Notes under the pieces: model-generated
Told to the model about the DNA's origin: nothing
Seen by the model: the letters and a program-made list of their open reading frames with translations, nothing else
The model's database searches: none
Shown here: positions 12,423 through 24,500 of the stretch, one piece after another
How positions within the stretch are numbered: the stretch's first letter is position 1
Layout of the letters: the number at the start of each line of letters is the position of its first letter
Assembly (NCBI GenBank): GCA_949128115.1
Contig: OX421962.1
Span: 96,646,935-96,710,934 of the forward strand
Direction of reading: 5' to 3'
DNA from: Anaspis maculata
Taxonomy: Eukaryota > Arthropoda > Insecta > Coleoptera > Scraptiidae
Length of the DNA: 64,000 bases
Program-made: the position numbers and the translations under genes

Positions 12423-13931
12423 CTATATATTTAGATCGTCCCACTTCCTTTGCGAAGAGGTCAAATCTGGAATCGCATTATCGTTCAAAGATCTCCACAA
12501 GGACATAGCTTCTTCGTATAAACCAACTCCCGACAAGTCTATGGATGTAGGATACATGGAATTGACGAGATCAGAAGTGGAATATAAAGAAGATAAGAAA
12601 GCTGGAAGGGCAAGGTCGGAAACTTTTCGGATACCAAGACCACCGAACTTGACTGGCAGTGAACATATCGACCACTGGGAATCATCCAAGCTGATGTTTA
12701 TTGTATATTCAATTCCAGATTTTATCAATGAATCTGCATTTTTTAAAAATTCAATGTCTTTGAACGAAGGTGAAGTGCGAAGTAAGTAGGTTAATTTTGG
12801 GATCATCAAACAATGTCGAAGGAGGTAGAAGCCAATATGAGATTTTAATGAAGACGTGCGGGTTATCAAACGTTGGATTTCTTCTAGCTTCTTATCAAAA
12901 ACTCCTTTCATTGCTTGTTCTCTTATTGGAGCACCCAAGAGAGTGGCTTCGCAATCTGAAATAACTCTAATACCAGGACAAAGTTTTCCAAATTCGTTCA
13001 AAACGGTGATATTGTGATCACCAAGAAACATCAGTTCACATTTTTGTGTGTTAATTTCCAAACCCATCAGAAGAAAATTATTGATTAGAAGAGAAAAATC
13101 TTCCAAAACATTTGCTGGCTCCCCAATCATGGTGCCATCATCCAGGTACCAAATATTTATTTCAGAATGCAGTGTTTTGATGAGAGGATGGATGCTTAAG
13201 CTGAAGATTAAAGGTCCACTTGGGTCTCCTTGTTGGACTCCGTTCTCAGACTTAATCACCTGAGAACCGTATATCAATGAAGATGATGAGCTGTAAGCTT
13301 GTAGGTAAAATGGATAAAGCGAAGGAATATTTTCTTGGATGGTTGTCAACATCGTGTCTCTATCAAGAGAATTGAAAGCATTATTCAGATCTACTTTCAA
13401 TAGAACTTTGCTTGATCCTTCGTTGGAAGATAGAAAATTACGAGCGGCATGGATTGCAGCCTCACAGCCTGATCTAGTCCCAAAACCAAGCTGATGAGGC
13501 CGAAGATGTTGTCCAATTTCAGAGTGAACCGAGGAGCAAGCAAGTTTTGATGTTAGTCTGCGGAAAACGTTTCCAACTGCAATTGGTCTTACACCGCCGT
13601 CTTTCTTGGAAAGAGCGCATAAAGAGGCGCCATACAAAAATGGTAGAACTTCATCAATTATTTTTCCAGACAACATCATGTTACATAGTTTCGTTATTGA
13701 TCTTAATAACTTCTTTCCCGAATCTCCAACTTGTAGGCATAGATCAAGAAGATGCTGAGGTCTGAGACCATCTAAACCACCAGAAGAGCCTTTTCGGAAG
13801 CTTTTAATGGATGACAGTACTTGTTCCTCATTGACATGATAAGGGTTGACACTGACATTCGGTGTTGAAGGTGTTGACGTAATGTTGGCACGAGGTGGGT
13901 GTTTTTCTGAAAGTTTCCTGAATGTGTCCAT
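12423..13931 (-). CDS. Reverse transcriptase part of the RLE retrotransposon
   Basis: This frame of 502 codons is an RNA-directed DNA polymerase. Motifs in order: GGLDGLRPQHL (51-61), KKDGGVRPIAVGN (109-121), HQLGFGTRSGCE (146-157), motif A LLKVDLNNAF with Asp181, motif B NGVQQGDPSGP (230-240), motif C WYLDDG with Asp264-Asp265, and motif D GLEINTQKCELMFLG. The catalytic triad is complete. The box is YLDD rather than the usual YADD/FADD of R2. The true start is not the first Met: open sequence (LAEEN) precedes it and joins the upstream finger domain after a one-base frame change. The frame stops at TAG 12423-12425, but the same frame reads on without another stop into the endonuclease part. 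Confidence 0.9.
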   Translation of the reverse strand: MDTFRKLSEKHPPRANITSTPSTPNVSVNPYHVNEEQVLSSIKSFRKGSSGGLDGLRPQHLLDLCLQVGDSGKKLLRSITKLCNMMLSGKIIDEVLPFLYGASLCALSKKDGGVRPIAVGNVFRRLTSKLACSSVHSEIGQHLRPHQLGFGTRSGCEAAIHAARNFLSSNEGSSKVLLKVDLNNAFNSLDRDTMLTTIQENIPSLYPFYLQAYSSSSSLIYGSQVIKSENGVQQGDPSGPLIFSLSIHPLIKTLHSEINIWYLDDGTMIGEPANVLEDFSLLINNFLLMGLEINTQKCELMFLGDHNITVLNEFGKLCPGIRVISDCEATLLGAPIREQAMKGVFDKKLEEIQRLITRTSSLKSHIGFYLLRHCLMIPKLTYLLRTSPSFKDIEFLKNADSLIKSGIEYTINISLDDSQWSICSLPVKFGGLGIRKVSDLALPAFLSSLYSTSDLVNSMYPTSIDLSGVGLYEEAMSLWRSLNDNAIPDLTSSQRKWDDLNI

Positions 13932-13942
13932 GTTTTCTTCTG

Positions 13943-15097
13943 CTAGATCTCTTCAGAAGATGCAAGAAGTTTCACGGCACCTCTGATATCACCATCAGAA
14001 ACTTTGTTTTCCACTCTCTTTGCAAAATTTATCGTATTAAAAACTGACGAGTTTGTAGGCGAAGTTAACGACGGGTTCTGAATATTTTTCTTAACATTGT
14101 AAGTGAGCGATTTGGAGCTTCGGTCGGGAACTTTCAGAAAGGAGAACGCAAAGGTAAGTAGAGCCTCCCATGAATAAACATCGTTTTTATCCACACAATT
14201 GTCAATGACTGCCGAAAGACTGTATGCAGCAACTATAGGAGCCCCTTTAGGTATTCTCTTGAGTATTCTGGTGTATTTCTTTAGATGAGCGATGTGATGT
14301 TCGAAATTCATATAGCATGTTGATGATGCATAAACATTGTCTTCAGATTTATCCGAAACAGGGTTGTTTGTAGATTTTTTGTCACAGCCGAAATTACTGA
14401 TAACTGACTTAGACCCCATCGAAGGATGTTTTCTCCCTGTATGAATTCTCAGTCCGTGATTGGTTTTGAAGGACTGTTTGCAAATAGAACAAGAATTTGG
14501 AACTTCTTCTACAGTAACGTCTGTGACTGGTGGTGTCAAAACATTTTTCAAATTGGGAATTCTCCCTCTGTTCCTTGAATCAGCGATGCCGTTTGATGGA
14601 CCAGCTTCATTGCGATCCTGTGATGATATTTGGAAGTTTCTGATAAAGGAGAATGATTTTCCTCTGGGATATCTCCATAAATAGTCTTCATCCGAATCAC
14701 TGTCAGTTGATGACAGTTTCACTTTTCCTTGATGTATTGTACTTATATTATTCAGGTCTATTGAAAATTTATGAAGCAAAAAAAAACAAAATAAAGTTTC
14801 ACGAACTTCAAGACTTTTCAAATGGGATTTTCCCTGATAACAAAACTCCTCCCCCCCCCCTTTGTATCGTAATTTACGGACAGGAGAGACAGAACGAGAC
14901 ACGTGATATCTAGAGCAAACTAGATTAGTGCCGTTGGGGTCCCTAGAAAGGAAAACATACTGAAACACTTGGCGTGGACACGAAGGTTCAGCGAAGGATT
15001 TTTTTGTTCTAGACACACAGTGGAAGGAGAAACCATGCAAAATGTATAAAACATGTGTGGCTACACTAACCAGTAAATCAAAAACAAATAACATCAA
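13943..15097 (-). CDS. N-terminal part of the retrotransposon protein, C2H2 zinc finger
   Basis: This frame of 384 codons holds one C2H2 finger (Cys203, Cys206, His219, His224; spacing C-x2-C-x12-H-x4-H), the kind of N-terminal finger RLE elements use to bind target DNA. It then has a conserved linker with RIPKGAP at about 281-287, and ends GDIRGAVKLLASSEE, normally continuous with the RT part. The first ~110 residues look like translated leader: they are unstructured, span a run of ten C (about 14850-14859) and lack family resemblance. The acidic TDSDSDED segment at 131-138 may lie near the real N terminus, though no internal ATG marks it. The frame ends at a TAG produced by a one-base loss relative to the downstream RT frame. 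It is a fragment of a larger protein, not a separate ORF1. Confidence 0.75.
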   Translation of the reverse strand: MMLFVFDLLVSVATHVLYILHGFSFHCVSRTKKSFAEPSCPRQVFQYVFLSRDPNGTNLVCSRYHVSRSVSPVRKLRYKGGGEEFCYQGKSHLKSLEVRETLFCFFLLHKFSIDLNNISTIHQGKVKLSSTDSDSDEDYLWRYPRGKSFSFIRNFQISSQDRNEAGPSNGIADSRNRGRIPNLKNVLTPPVTDVTVEEVPNSCSICKQSFKTNHGLRIHTGRKHPSMGSKSVISNFGCDKKSTNNPVSDKSEDNVYASSTCYMNFEHHIAHLKKYTRILKRIPKGAPIVAAYSLSAVIDNCVDKNDVYSWEALLTFAFSFLKVPDRSSKSLTYNVKKNIQNPSLTSPTNSSVFNTINFAKRVENKVSDGDIRGAVKLLASSEEI

Positions 15098-18000
15098 CTA
15101 ACTCAATCATAACATAACCTAATCATAAGTGTTGGGAAGAGAGCCTCAAAAATACGGGAATGCTCTTACAAGGCCAACGAAAGCAGAAAACATGAGGAAT
15201 GCCCACTACCTGCTATGAAAGAGAAGAACGAATGCATCAACGTCCAGAACTAACGCCAGTTGGAGTAGTATATCTAGGACCTTCACCTTCTACTGAGCCA
15301 GCTTGATCAGGGCGGCCAGCCCAGCATGCCTTATGGCTACTGGCCAGTAGTAATGCAATTTAACTCTGAGACACCCACGAGCATACTACTGCCGCCAGAA
15401 AGAGATCATCCATACAGTCAATAAATAAATGAAATCAAATCAATGAGGAAAACTCACTCTATTCCACGCGAATTCCCTGAACAATAGGTTCTTCCCTTTT
15501 TCCCCGGACTTTCTCGCGCAGTCATTTTTCTCTCTAGCGAACCCTCTCTCTCCTCTTCTTGACAGTCCTGTCAACCACGACTTCCGGAGCTCCCCGTCTT
15601 GCCCACATAAACAGGCCAAACGTATATCTGGTTGCGTACCGTAAACCTCTTCTTGCGTGCGTGGTTACAGCGGTTTTTGGCGACGCTTCAAAGCGATTTT
15701 TATCGACAGCAGAGTTAATTGAATGAAGAATTTTCTGGACGGTCTCAGTACTGGATGGTCATACTTATTTATACTTCACTAAATTTTACTGTCGATTTGA
15801 CTCGAATCGGTCGTGCATTTAGTGTAGGATATAATGAATTTTATGTATTCATGCAGCTTATTTAGATATCTCGAACGAAGCCTCTTTGCTTTGTCCAAGC
15901 TTCATGATATAACGTATTCCACTGCTCACTGGTACTTACCTACAAAGCTGATGCTTGAACAGAATGCGTGAGCTAAGCAAGAAGTGGCTCCTGCTCAAGA
16001 CCTCAAAAGACAGTGGTGTGGAGTGGGAATGTGAGTTTGGAAGTCAAAAAAAAAATATTTCGCACAATTCACACTTTACATGTGATATTTAGTTCAACAA
16101 GAAACTAAGTTATTGCATGTAATATTATATACTAGCAGCAGCAGCAACCGCGGTTTTATGCATAATGAATGCCTTTATTTAGCAATTTTTGCGCCCCAGC
16201 TAGAGTTTCGTTATTATGCGAAAACGATTGTGACGTCACATTGAGGTGAACCTAGAAATGTGTATTGTTTAGCATGTATATTGGTATATTGGCGGCCAGT
16301 ATTTGCTGAGGCTGCCGTCTGGAAAATCTTTCATTTGCAACAAAAAATTACCCGGATTTTTTCAACTCTTCTGTGAAATAGGTAAGGACTTCATCTGTGA
16401 AGCCCTTCGTCTGCGGAGCCCGAAGAAGCTGGAAATTTCCGCGCGTCTTTTTTTCTCAAACTCTTCTTCACCTTGTGCGTCAACACTGGACAAGGCCCAG
16501 ATTAGCTCGAAATTTCTTCTAATAATTGCAGATATTGACTCCATGTATGGAAGAGAACATTATTTTCTTACCATGATTTGAAGCAAAAATTCCACACATG
16601 AGGTCATTATTTTCTCAAATTACCTAAATATGTATTGAGAATTGGTAGAGGTAATAATTATTTCAAAGTTAGAATTTTTCACTATTTTTCCATGATAGCT
16701 CGATATGTAAACAACGTGTTGGGAGAAATGATTCAACCCCGAAAACAGCGGTGTAACAATTGGCTCCGATCTCTCCTAACTTTGCTGCTCAAAACGTCAC
16801 CAACAAAAAATGTACCGTACCTCCACAGCTGTATACCTATTCCATATAAAAAGCGTTATTGCTAAAGGAAAGCATACGAAATAAAATGGAGTTGAGCACA
16901 TACATGCCTAGGGTGGTATTTAGATCAAATCGACTTATTTCAATGCTATATTGTATATGCGATACCAGCTCAAAAAGTTTTCCGCCAAGGCATTTTTTTC
17001 ATTTCTTCCAATTCAAATTTAAAATATGAGAATTATTCTATTTACCCGCGGGGGTGTCGGGGCGGAAGAGGATTGTCGCGACGCAATTTTCCCGCTGCTT
17101 GAAACGTGGGAACCAAAAGCTCTTTCACTTTCAAACACGCAAATTCCGCTGAAAATTCAAAAGAAAACCCGAGACCTTTGGTTTTAAAATCGCGTTAGGT
17201 ATAAGCACGCGCGGCTCTCCAATACTACAAAAAATTGCCACTTATTTGCTGTGTGTGAAATACTCACTCTTCCAGATTAAAATTCCGTGCCACAATTTGA
17301 AGTGTGAGCTATATTTTCACATCGGAAAGACGAACTGGAACACGTAAAACGTCTGGTTATAAAGATGTGCTGCAGAGGATGCAGTCTCGCAACTCTCAAT
17401 TCATACGTCGAAGATATTTTATATCTCTGCGGTTGAGAACAGCGTAGCTACCTATACGTTTCCATCGGTGATAAATTGAGATTCATTTGTGAAATGTGGT
17501 TTTTGATTCTTCAGCAAAAAAAGCAGCAATCGGAAAAAGTCTGCAACAAATAGTCCTGGCAAAAAGGAATGAGCTTTTCTTTCACTTAACGAATTTCGCG
17601 GTGAACGGTCCCGGATCCGGTTACGGACAAGGAAGTACGTAAAGGATAGATCAACGAAAATCATCTAGTGATAGGGACTAAGAAATTGGATATTTTGGAG
17701 CAACCGAATAAAGGAGAGGGTGCAAAATCAGAAAGCAGCAGTAGTATTCATTCATGATAATGCTTCTGATATATGAAAAAGGTTGAAAAAAAAAAACGAA
17801 AAAAGCCAGGCACTTTATGAGTAGCACAGAGTACGTGTCAGGATAACAGTTACTCGAACTCGGTTGAAGACCAGATTTCGAGACTGTCTTCAACAGTCAA
17901 CACCTATACGCTTCGCTAGTAAGCTCTCTGCAAATAAGTACAAACCGCGATTGGTGATAACCTGATAACATACATACAGAATATAGGGCAAGATGGTATT

Positions 18001-20280
18001 CTGACTGGATGGGAGATCTGAATAACAAAGAGGGATCATGCAATATATTTTTATAGACAATGGTGATGGGAAGAGAAGGAATAGAGGCAGCAAATTAATA
18101 TAGAGTGGTATTTTCACTTCCACCTTTCTGCTATCAGAACCATTTACTTGTTGAGATTAGATTACTCATTGATGAGAGAATAACAATTCTAGAATACAAG
18201 AGAATTATTATAGGTATATTGATATCGACTGAACCTATACCTACTATTAGAAATAAGTATAACAAAACCTTATCGGCTACATATTAGAATAACAACAAGA
18301 ACATAGACAGTACGTTAGACTACTACAGACCTCTTCATCGACAAAAGGTCAAAAGGAAAATAAAGTTACCGTGGAAATAAGTCTCATCGCCCTTCTACCC
18401 ATCCACTCACTTCCAAGCCTCAAATATATACTTATCATTTCGTCACAAGTTCCTGTTGAAAGGTCTTTGAAAAGTGAATAGAGGTTTTGACTGATCTTCA
18501 ACGTTTCAATAACCGAAAGTTGAAGACTAAGAAAATGTCTTTGAAAAGAATAATTAAGTTGAGTTCATTTAAAGCTTTCGGAAACATTCCCAAAGCAATC
18601 TAATTTACTTTCGTATCTTGATATCATACATTATTAAAAACGGAAAGTGATCCATTTAAAATTTCACTTCAGAACTGGATTAGATTACCAAGAGCTATTT
18701 ACGATTGCCAAACAAAGTGATCCCACGGGCTTCTCTTCCGCAAAGTCCCAACCAAGCTCGATGATTATCTCTCTGCGTGCGTTCAGGTCCAGCAAAACAA
18801 AATCTGAAAATTTGTTAAAAAAGAACTTGGCCTGTGAGCGCGCCTATGCCATCAAATGCAGATTATTCAGACCCCTTTGTTGTTGTTCAACCAGGTCTCC
18901 GCTGCTAAACCTTATTTGACTTGGTTTCAAGGCATAAACTTGTTTACAGAGTTCAAACCGCCCCTCGCTCCTTTGTCTTGGCATCAATCATAACTAGGTA
19001 CTTAATGAAAACATTATTTCTTCCGGCAACTTCCTACTGACGTCGCATTAATTTTTTTCCTTCAAATTCAGAAAGCATCGCGGCGCGAATTGCCCGCCAT
19101 AAATTGCTACAAATTGCTTAAATTAATAAATATGATGAAATCATGCCGGACGGAAACGCCCGGAAATCGTGAGAGTTTTACGGGTTTTTTCGCAGGTTGA
19201 CAATGCGATTTTCCATTTACCATTGTCTCCTAAATGGAATTTAGAAATCTCTTGGTGGTTTAGTTCTACTTATTATACGACTTGGGATGCACTTGAATCA
19301 AATTTTCAGAGACGAAGGAACTTGTGAGGATGTCTATAAAACGTAAAAAAAATCAGAGCTATAAAAACTTTATAGTCAGTTGAGCTACAGCGTCGGTTGT
19401 AATTAATTTAAGGGTCGTGAATAAAATCTGATTTCCAACAACGTGGTATGTAATTTTGGCCGAGGGAGGCATTCTGTCTAATCAGCTGGCTTGTAACCCG
19501 AGGAGACTTTTTAATTGCAATTTGTTGAATTTCCGGCATTGCATGTTAAATTATTCTCCCAACGAAACCTTCTGGAACATATTTCGTCAGGTGTTGAAAA
19601 AAAAAAGAAACTTGAGTCTAGTCTAGAGTAGATGACTACAACTAGTGGCTCAAACCGGTTATTCATGTTCCATTAGCAGGAAGCTGCTTCATGCGCTCAA
19701 AATTTGTCCAAATAAACAAAATGTTCATATTTTAATGGCCTTCTTTTTGTTTCAGGTAAGCTTGATTTTCCTCTTTGATTTCATCGAAAATTAAACAATC
19801 CATGTAAGTACAACTATTTCATGCTCGATTTCATTTAAGCCTCAAAGTAACTCAGCACTGATCTTGCATGTTTGTGCACGATCTAATAAAATATTCAATG
19901 GAAGTGTCCCGGCTGCGTGTTTGAGGGAGGTTTTCTCTAGATCTTTGCCTTAGTTTTTCTCAAAATCAGGTAAAATTTTATTGAACAAGGGCCCTGTATA
20001 CACACTACTATTCAAGTTCAATGTTCAAATTCCCAAACATAGATTTACTAATGTTTACGTAACATTCCAACATGAATACAGGTTTCAATAAAAATTATCC
20101 AAATAAATGGAACAAACGCCATGGCAGCAACTACTGGAGTATGGTGTATTGTTAGTTGCATAAGTACCAGGAGATCTGTGCTTAAAAAAATGGAAATTGT
20201 ACCGATTTTTTCATAAAACTCTTGCGAAGGTTTTACCCGTATGATGCGAAATACGTTTTTACAATATTTATACGTTTTTA
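15098..20280. other. Gene-poor stretch
   Basis: No gene I can support. 15120-15440 may be the 5' leader of the retrotransposon or a different repeat; it ends in AATAAATAAATG-type sequence. A 60-codon minus frame at 16362-16544, rich in charged residues (RRRRASQ), has unusually protein-like composition but no recognised domain. A GCA microsatellite lies at about 16135-16145. Confidence 0.4.
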
Positions 20281-20282
20281 TA

Positions 20283-21588
20283 CAGTGAGGGGCAAAAGTA
20301 TGGAACAAATTCGATAAAAATTCGCATTTCTTTTCTCAAAAAATTCGTCGAACAGGTCGATTTTGTTTTCCAATTCGGCACATTTTGATGTAAAATTTTC
20401 ATATTTTGTGTAAAAGATGTGACGTCATCAGCCATTTTTTCAATTGAACTTCTTTCCTTTTTTTGCAGATTCGAATAGATAACGAAATTTTGATTTCACC
20501 AATATGCACAATATACTTTTTGGGCTGATAGTTTCGGGTATATTAAATGTCGAATTTCTTGATTTGAAAATTTTTATTTCTGAAAAATGAGTTCTCAATT
20601 TTCATAAAAATTAATTTGGGACCTTTTTTATTGGATCAAATGCTCAAACTGCAACCCGTTAGTCTCTTGGCAGTACGCAAGCCTGTCCGAAAATTCTCGG
20701 ATAACGATTTGGATAACTTCTACACTGATCAAGGGACATTCCTCACGTTTTTTTTTCACCAAGTAGGTACAAGTTTTTGAGCAAGGAAGCTCGAAATGAC
20801 AGTAATAAACAGTGAAAGAAAAACAGATCAAACCAAAAACACCCCAAGCGTTACATAACTCAAGTAATTAATTATAACCCTTGATGCCCAACCAATCCCG
20901 GATGATAAAAACTGAAGCTAAAAACTCCGCTAAGGATAAAGGATCTAAGTCGCAGACAATGCGACAGATATCGGAACACTGACTGAACTGATTTGAGTAT
21001 TCCCGTAAGAAATAATCGAGGTGGTGAGATACGCCACTATATCGGTCCTCGTCTGCCAATCCACCTTTCAGGAAAACAGTGTGTTGTGTTCAAAAGACAA
21101 AGGACACGTCACGCATAGTGATCTTAAGGGAGGACTAAAGGGACTAAAGGGACTAAAGGGCGACTGGAGAAGTTTGACCTCGAGTTTGACCTTGAGTTTG
21201 ACCTTGGAGAGAAATATTTCGAGAGATTTCATGAACATTTCCGCGACAAAACCGTTTTATTTCTATTTTGTCGAAACATCATAAATAAAAATTAGAAATT
21301 TACCACCTTTGATAATTATTATCTTGGAAACTATCATTTCAAAAGGTGTACATGTGCCTGTTGCTGAAATCAGAATTTCATAATCTATTCGAATCTGCAA
21401 AAAAAAGGAGATTCGATTTAAAGAAAATGGCTCATGACGTCACAACTTTTACAATTATGGCGGCAAATCTGAAAATTTTACATCAAATGTGCGGAATTTG
21501 AATGCAAAATCGACATGTTCGAGGAGTTTCTCGAGAAAAGAAATGAGAATTTTCTAGTGAATTTGTTCAATACTTTTGCCCCTCACTG
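20283..21588. mobile_element. Tc1/mariner-like element with long inverted arms
   Basis: The ends CAGTGAGGGGCAAAAGTAT (20283) and its inverted copy (ending 21588) are each bordered by TA (20281-20282, 21589-21590), the hallmark of the Tc1/mariner superfamily. The arms match imperfectly over some 200-330 bp, including paired GTGACGTCAT/ATGACGTCAC segments. The length, 1306 bp, is that of a full mariner, but only a C-terminal transposase remnant is visible inside. The centre has a triplicated GGACTAAAG and a triplicated GAGTTTGACCT near 21133-21205. Confidence 0.85.
20628..20831 (-). pseudogene. Transposase C-terminal remnant
   Basis: The last residues, VIREFSDRLAYCQETNGLQ followed by FEHLIQ and a stop, match the conserved tail of insect DDE transposases of the Tc1/mariner-type group (pattern F-x-x-R-L-x-x-C-x-x-x-N-G-x-x-F-E-H-L). 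The catalytic DDE/DDD region is missing: upstream residues are unrelated and the rest of the element is short and broken. The position inside TA-bordered CAGTGAGGGG termini supports the assignment. It could instead be a captured fragment from a related element. Confidence 0.55.
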
Positions 21589-21590
21589 TA

Positions 21591-24500
21591 TGATGACCGA
21601 GTGCTAGTCGACGGGAGCTTAAACGGAATCACAAGCGAAGGTAGGAGAATAAACCAATCACGTTCGACCGAAACTACCAAACGGAAGGAGCCAAGGTGGA
21701 TACTGTCAGTAATTGGTCCATTTCTGTTACGTTTGCGTCTTCGTTTACGCTTCTGTAGACTATAAATTGGGCTATATGTACCAGTGGTTGTCTGTTTTTT
21801 TTTTTCAAGTTTTGTATGTTGCCCTCGAGGTTGCCCCGCACTCTAGTCGTTTTGGGGTGAAGTGTATTTTTTGCTGCAAAGTATGAGGGGCTGATCTTTT
21901 GGCAGATTGTCCATCTCGAATAGAGGAAACATGTACTGTGCACTTCTTGAACTCATTTGCTGAAACGCCTAGCTAATCTGATGACATTTCGGGATTGAAT
22001 ATAGGTACAACTTACATAGAGCAGAGCATACTTCAATTTTCGAAAGAGGAAAGAGAGACATTTCAAATAAAAGCAATTCTGTATCTGTACCACACCCCAG
22101 CCGAGGATATTTTTCGTCTGAATGGGGATGATGAATCACGATGATAATAATTAATAACTAAGCAAATAAGACATTTTGTCGCTTCTTGCCGTCTGTCTCG
22201 TCTCACAAATCTGTCCCTTGGGACCGAAATTTAGGAAGCTCACCCTCTCGTTAATAATTATTAATGCTAGTAAAAATATCCCATTCAATTCATTCCCGTT
22301 TCTTTTTGTTCCGGAGCCGGCTTTTTTGCCCGGCCAAGCTTTTCCCATTAAAAATTCAACAACCGAACTGTCACCAAGCCGTTTCGGGTTTCGCAAAGCT
22401 AATTTTGGTCGACTCGGGTGATGTTGCATTAATAACCCGAACCGGTCAGCCAGATCCAAAACGGAAGTAGGCCGGAAACTGTTAAATCAGAGAGAAGGGA
22501 TTCATGTATGACTGATTACATTGTTCTTGGAGAAATGTGCGGGGGTGGCGTCCTTGAACATCACGAAACCCTTATGGCATAAATTCTGATATAGTATAAA
22601 CCCCCGTCTTATAAAATACGTGCTGTGGGGATCATCTGCGTTCAATATGAAGTGGATAATGACGAGTAATCCTTCAATCCTGGTAAATACGACTATAGTT
22701 TCGCATAGGTCTACATTTCAACAAACGAGCTAACAAAACGTCGACAGTTGACGGAACAAAAACGCTCTGCTCGTCTTTTGTGACCATACTTTGTTCCACG
22801 TGTCGTTCTGTATGTATATACCGTTTATATTCCTGTTTTGTTCCATCATCACCATGATGGAAGTAACAGCACGCCAAAACTACAATGAAACTAGCAGTGT
22901 TCAGCTGGCATTAAATTTACATGACTGATGGTGATGAGTAAAACCGCAATAAGCTGGTGTGATGTAAACTGAGACCGAGATTTCGCTTCTACCAATAGAA
23001 ATGGCCCGGGAAGCTTAGTCGCTCCTAACTATTACGTGAATGCGTCGGCCGTACAAAATGAAACGCAGGTATTTTTTGACATTGAACGTGGCCGAAATTG
23101 CATTAGACATTATATCATTTACTTAGGCATGCACAGGGCAGTCTAACTTCAAATTAGGCATTAGTAAATCTGAATTTGAAATTGCATCAAACGTTTGTGA
23201 CAAAACAACCTATTTTTAAACGTGACACTCAATGGCCTTGTAGTTTTCGCGTAAATTTTCTAAAAAGTCCTCCAGACGGCGAGCTTTCTTGGAAAGACAT
23301 GCATTTTTATGAACAAATAAATTTGTGGCGTCTGAACCTTTGACCTGACCCAATAAAAAACTGTTGTTTGTCTACTCGACCCCCACATTTTAAACTTTTT
23401 GTTTACCAAACTGACACTTTGACATCTTGCTGCATGCAGCACCCAAGAGCTTTCAATAGAAGAGAGAGAAAGACTGGAGAAGTGAAAAATCTTCTGGATA
23501 ATTGCTGCAAATTCATCATACTGAGTGCTCATGCAGCTTGTCTGCAAATTCACTGATTGATTGTGATTATTATGAATTATTCACTCATTGAATTGTGTGT
23601 TTCATCAACTCACCAACAATGAAGTTCTAACGCTATAATGAAAATTATAATGAAAATTATAGTGGGTTTTGATATTGGTATACTCAATGTTAAATGTTTA
23701 AACAAATAGTTTCAGGACAGCCGTAATGGATTTGGTTGAAAAAAGTTATATATTCTTAATATTTTCCTGAAACTCGAAGCAGGTCTCTAAACTGCCCTGA
23801 ACTTGTTTGATGTTTGTTTCACCTGTAGCCTGTGGCTATCTCCTGCAACATATCAAAGATGGATTGCATTACAAGGGTGGCAAAGTGGTATTCCTGTATA
23901 GCTACACCCCATAGCTCACATTGGCATAGGAGGAAATGAGAACGCATCAGGTGATCTGACCTTGAAACAGTATCCACTATCCACAATTATTAATGAATTA
24001 ATGACCTTTCAAGCAATGAAGTCCATCCCTCGGATAACCTTAAAACGTCGAAAGCTTGTACAAAATGTGAGACCAGCCTTCTGACAACAAGCTAAAGATC
24101 GTAAAAATCGCCATCTCAGAGAGGATCAAACCCAAAATTTCCACCACATGTCACTTTCCTACTCAAAAAATTGAAAAGATCTAATTAAACTCAAGAGCCT
24201 ACGACTGGGATACACCACTGCACATTGAACACTAACTTTTACGGCTAACGCAAAAACGTCCAAATTTTCTCCCATCATGATGCCGAACTTTTTTGGTCGA
24301 TTAACCATGTCCTGTATTACTGATGTCTAAAAAGCCACGATGGAAGATCTGTGCAAGACATTTCAGCCACACCAGTGCTCCTTTCCCTTGCAATAATTGC
24401 TGGTTCATATAAAAATACATAATGTACAAGACAATCTTTCCAAGCTGAATTTAACCCAAAAATCTGCGTTGCTGGTCACCTCTTATGGTTCATGGAGCAT

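Larger units (their letters stand above)
11667..15097 (-). mobile_element. RLE-type non-LTR retrotransposon, coding part, degenerate
   Basis: A single polyprotein-like reading order runs on the minus strand: N-terminal C2H2 zinc finger, conserved linker, reverse transcriptase, CCHC-like knuckle, then a PD-(D/E)XK nuclease and a short tail. This order defines non-LTR elements with a restriction-like endonuclease (the R2 group and relatives such as Utopia/Hero), which integrate by target-primed reverse transcription. The coding line is interrupted three times: a one-base frameshift near 13945, TAG at 12423-12425 and TAG at 11838-11840. Translation can be followed past each break with family-like sequence. 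The copy is therefore probably inactive but recent enough to be read end to end. Lineage within the RLE group is not settled. Confidence 0.85.

Noticed and set aside
11838..12425. Stop-codon readthrough or programmed frameshifting in the retrotransposon
   Set aside because: Three separate interruptions without conserved recoding signals are better explained by decay; kept only as a test in the findings.
12218..12789. Plus-strand frames of 66-124 codons
   Set aside because: Antisense shadows of the retrotransposon RT and nuclease.
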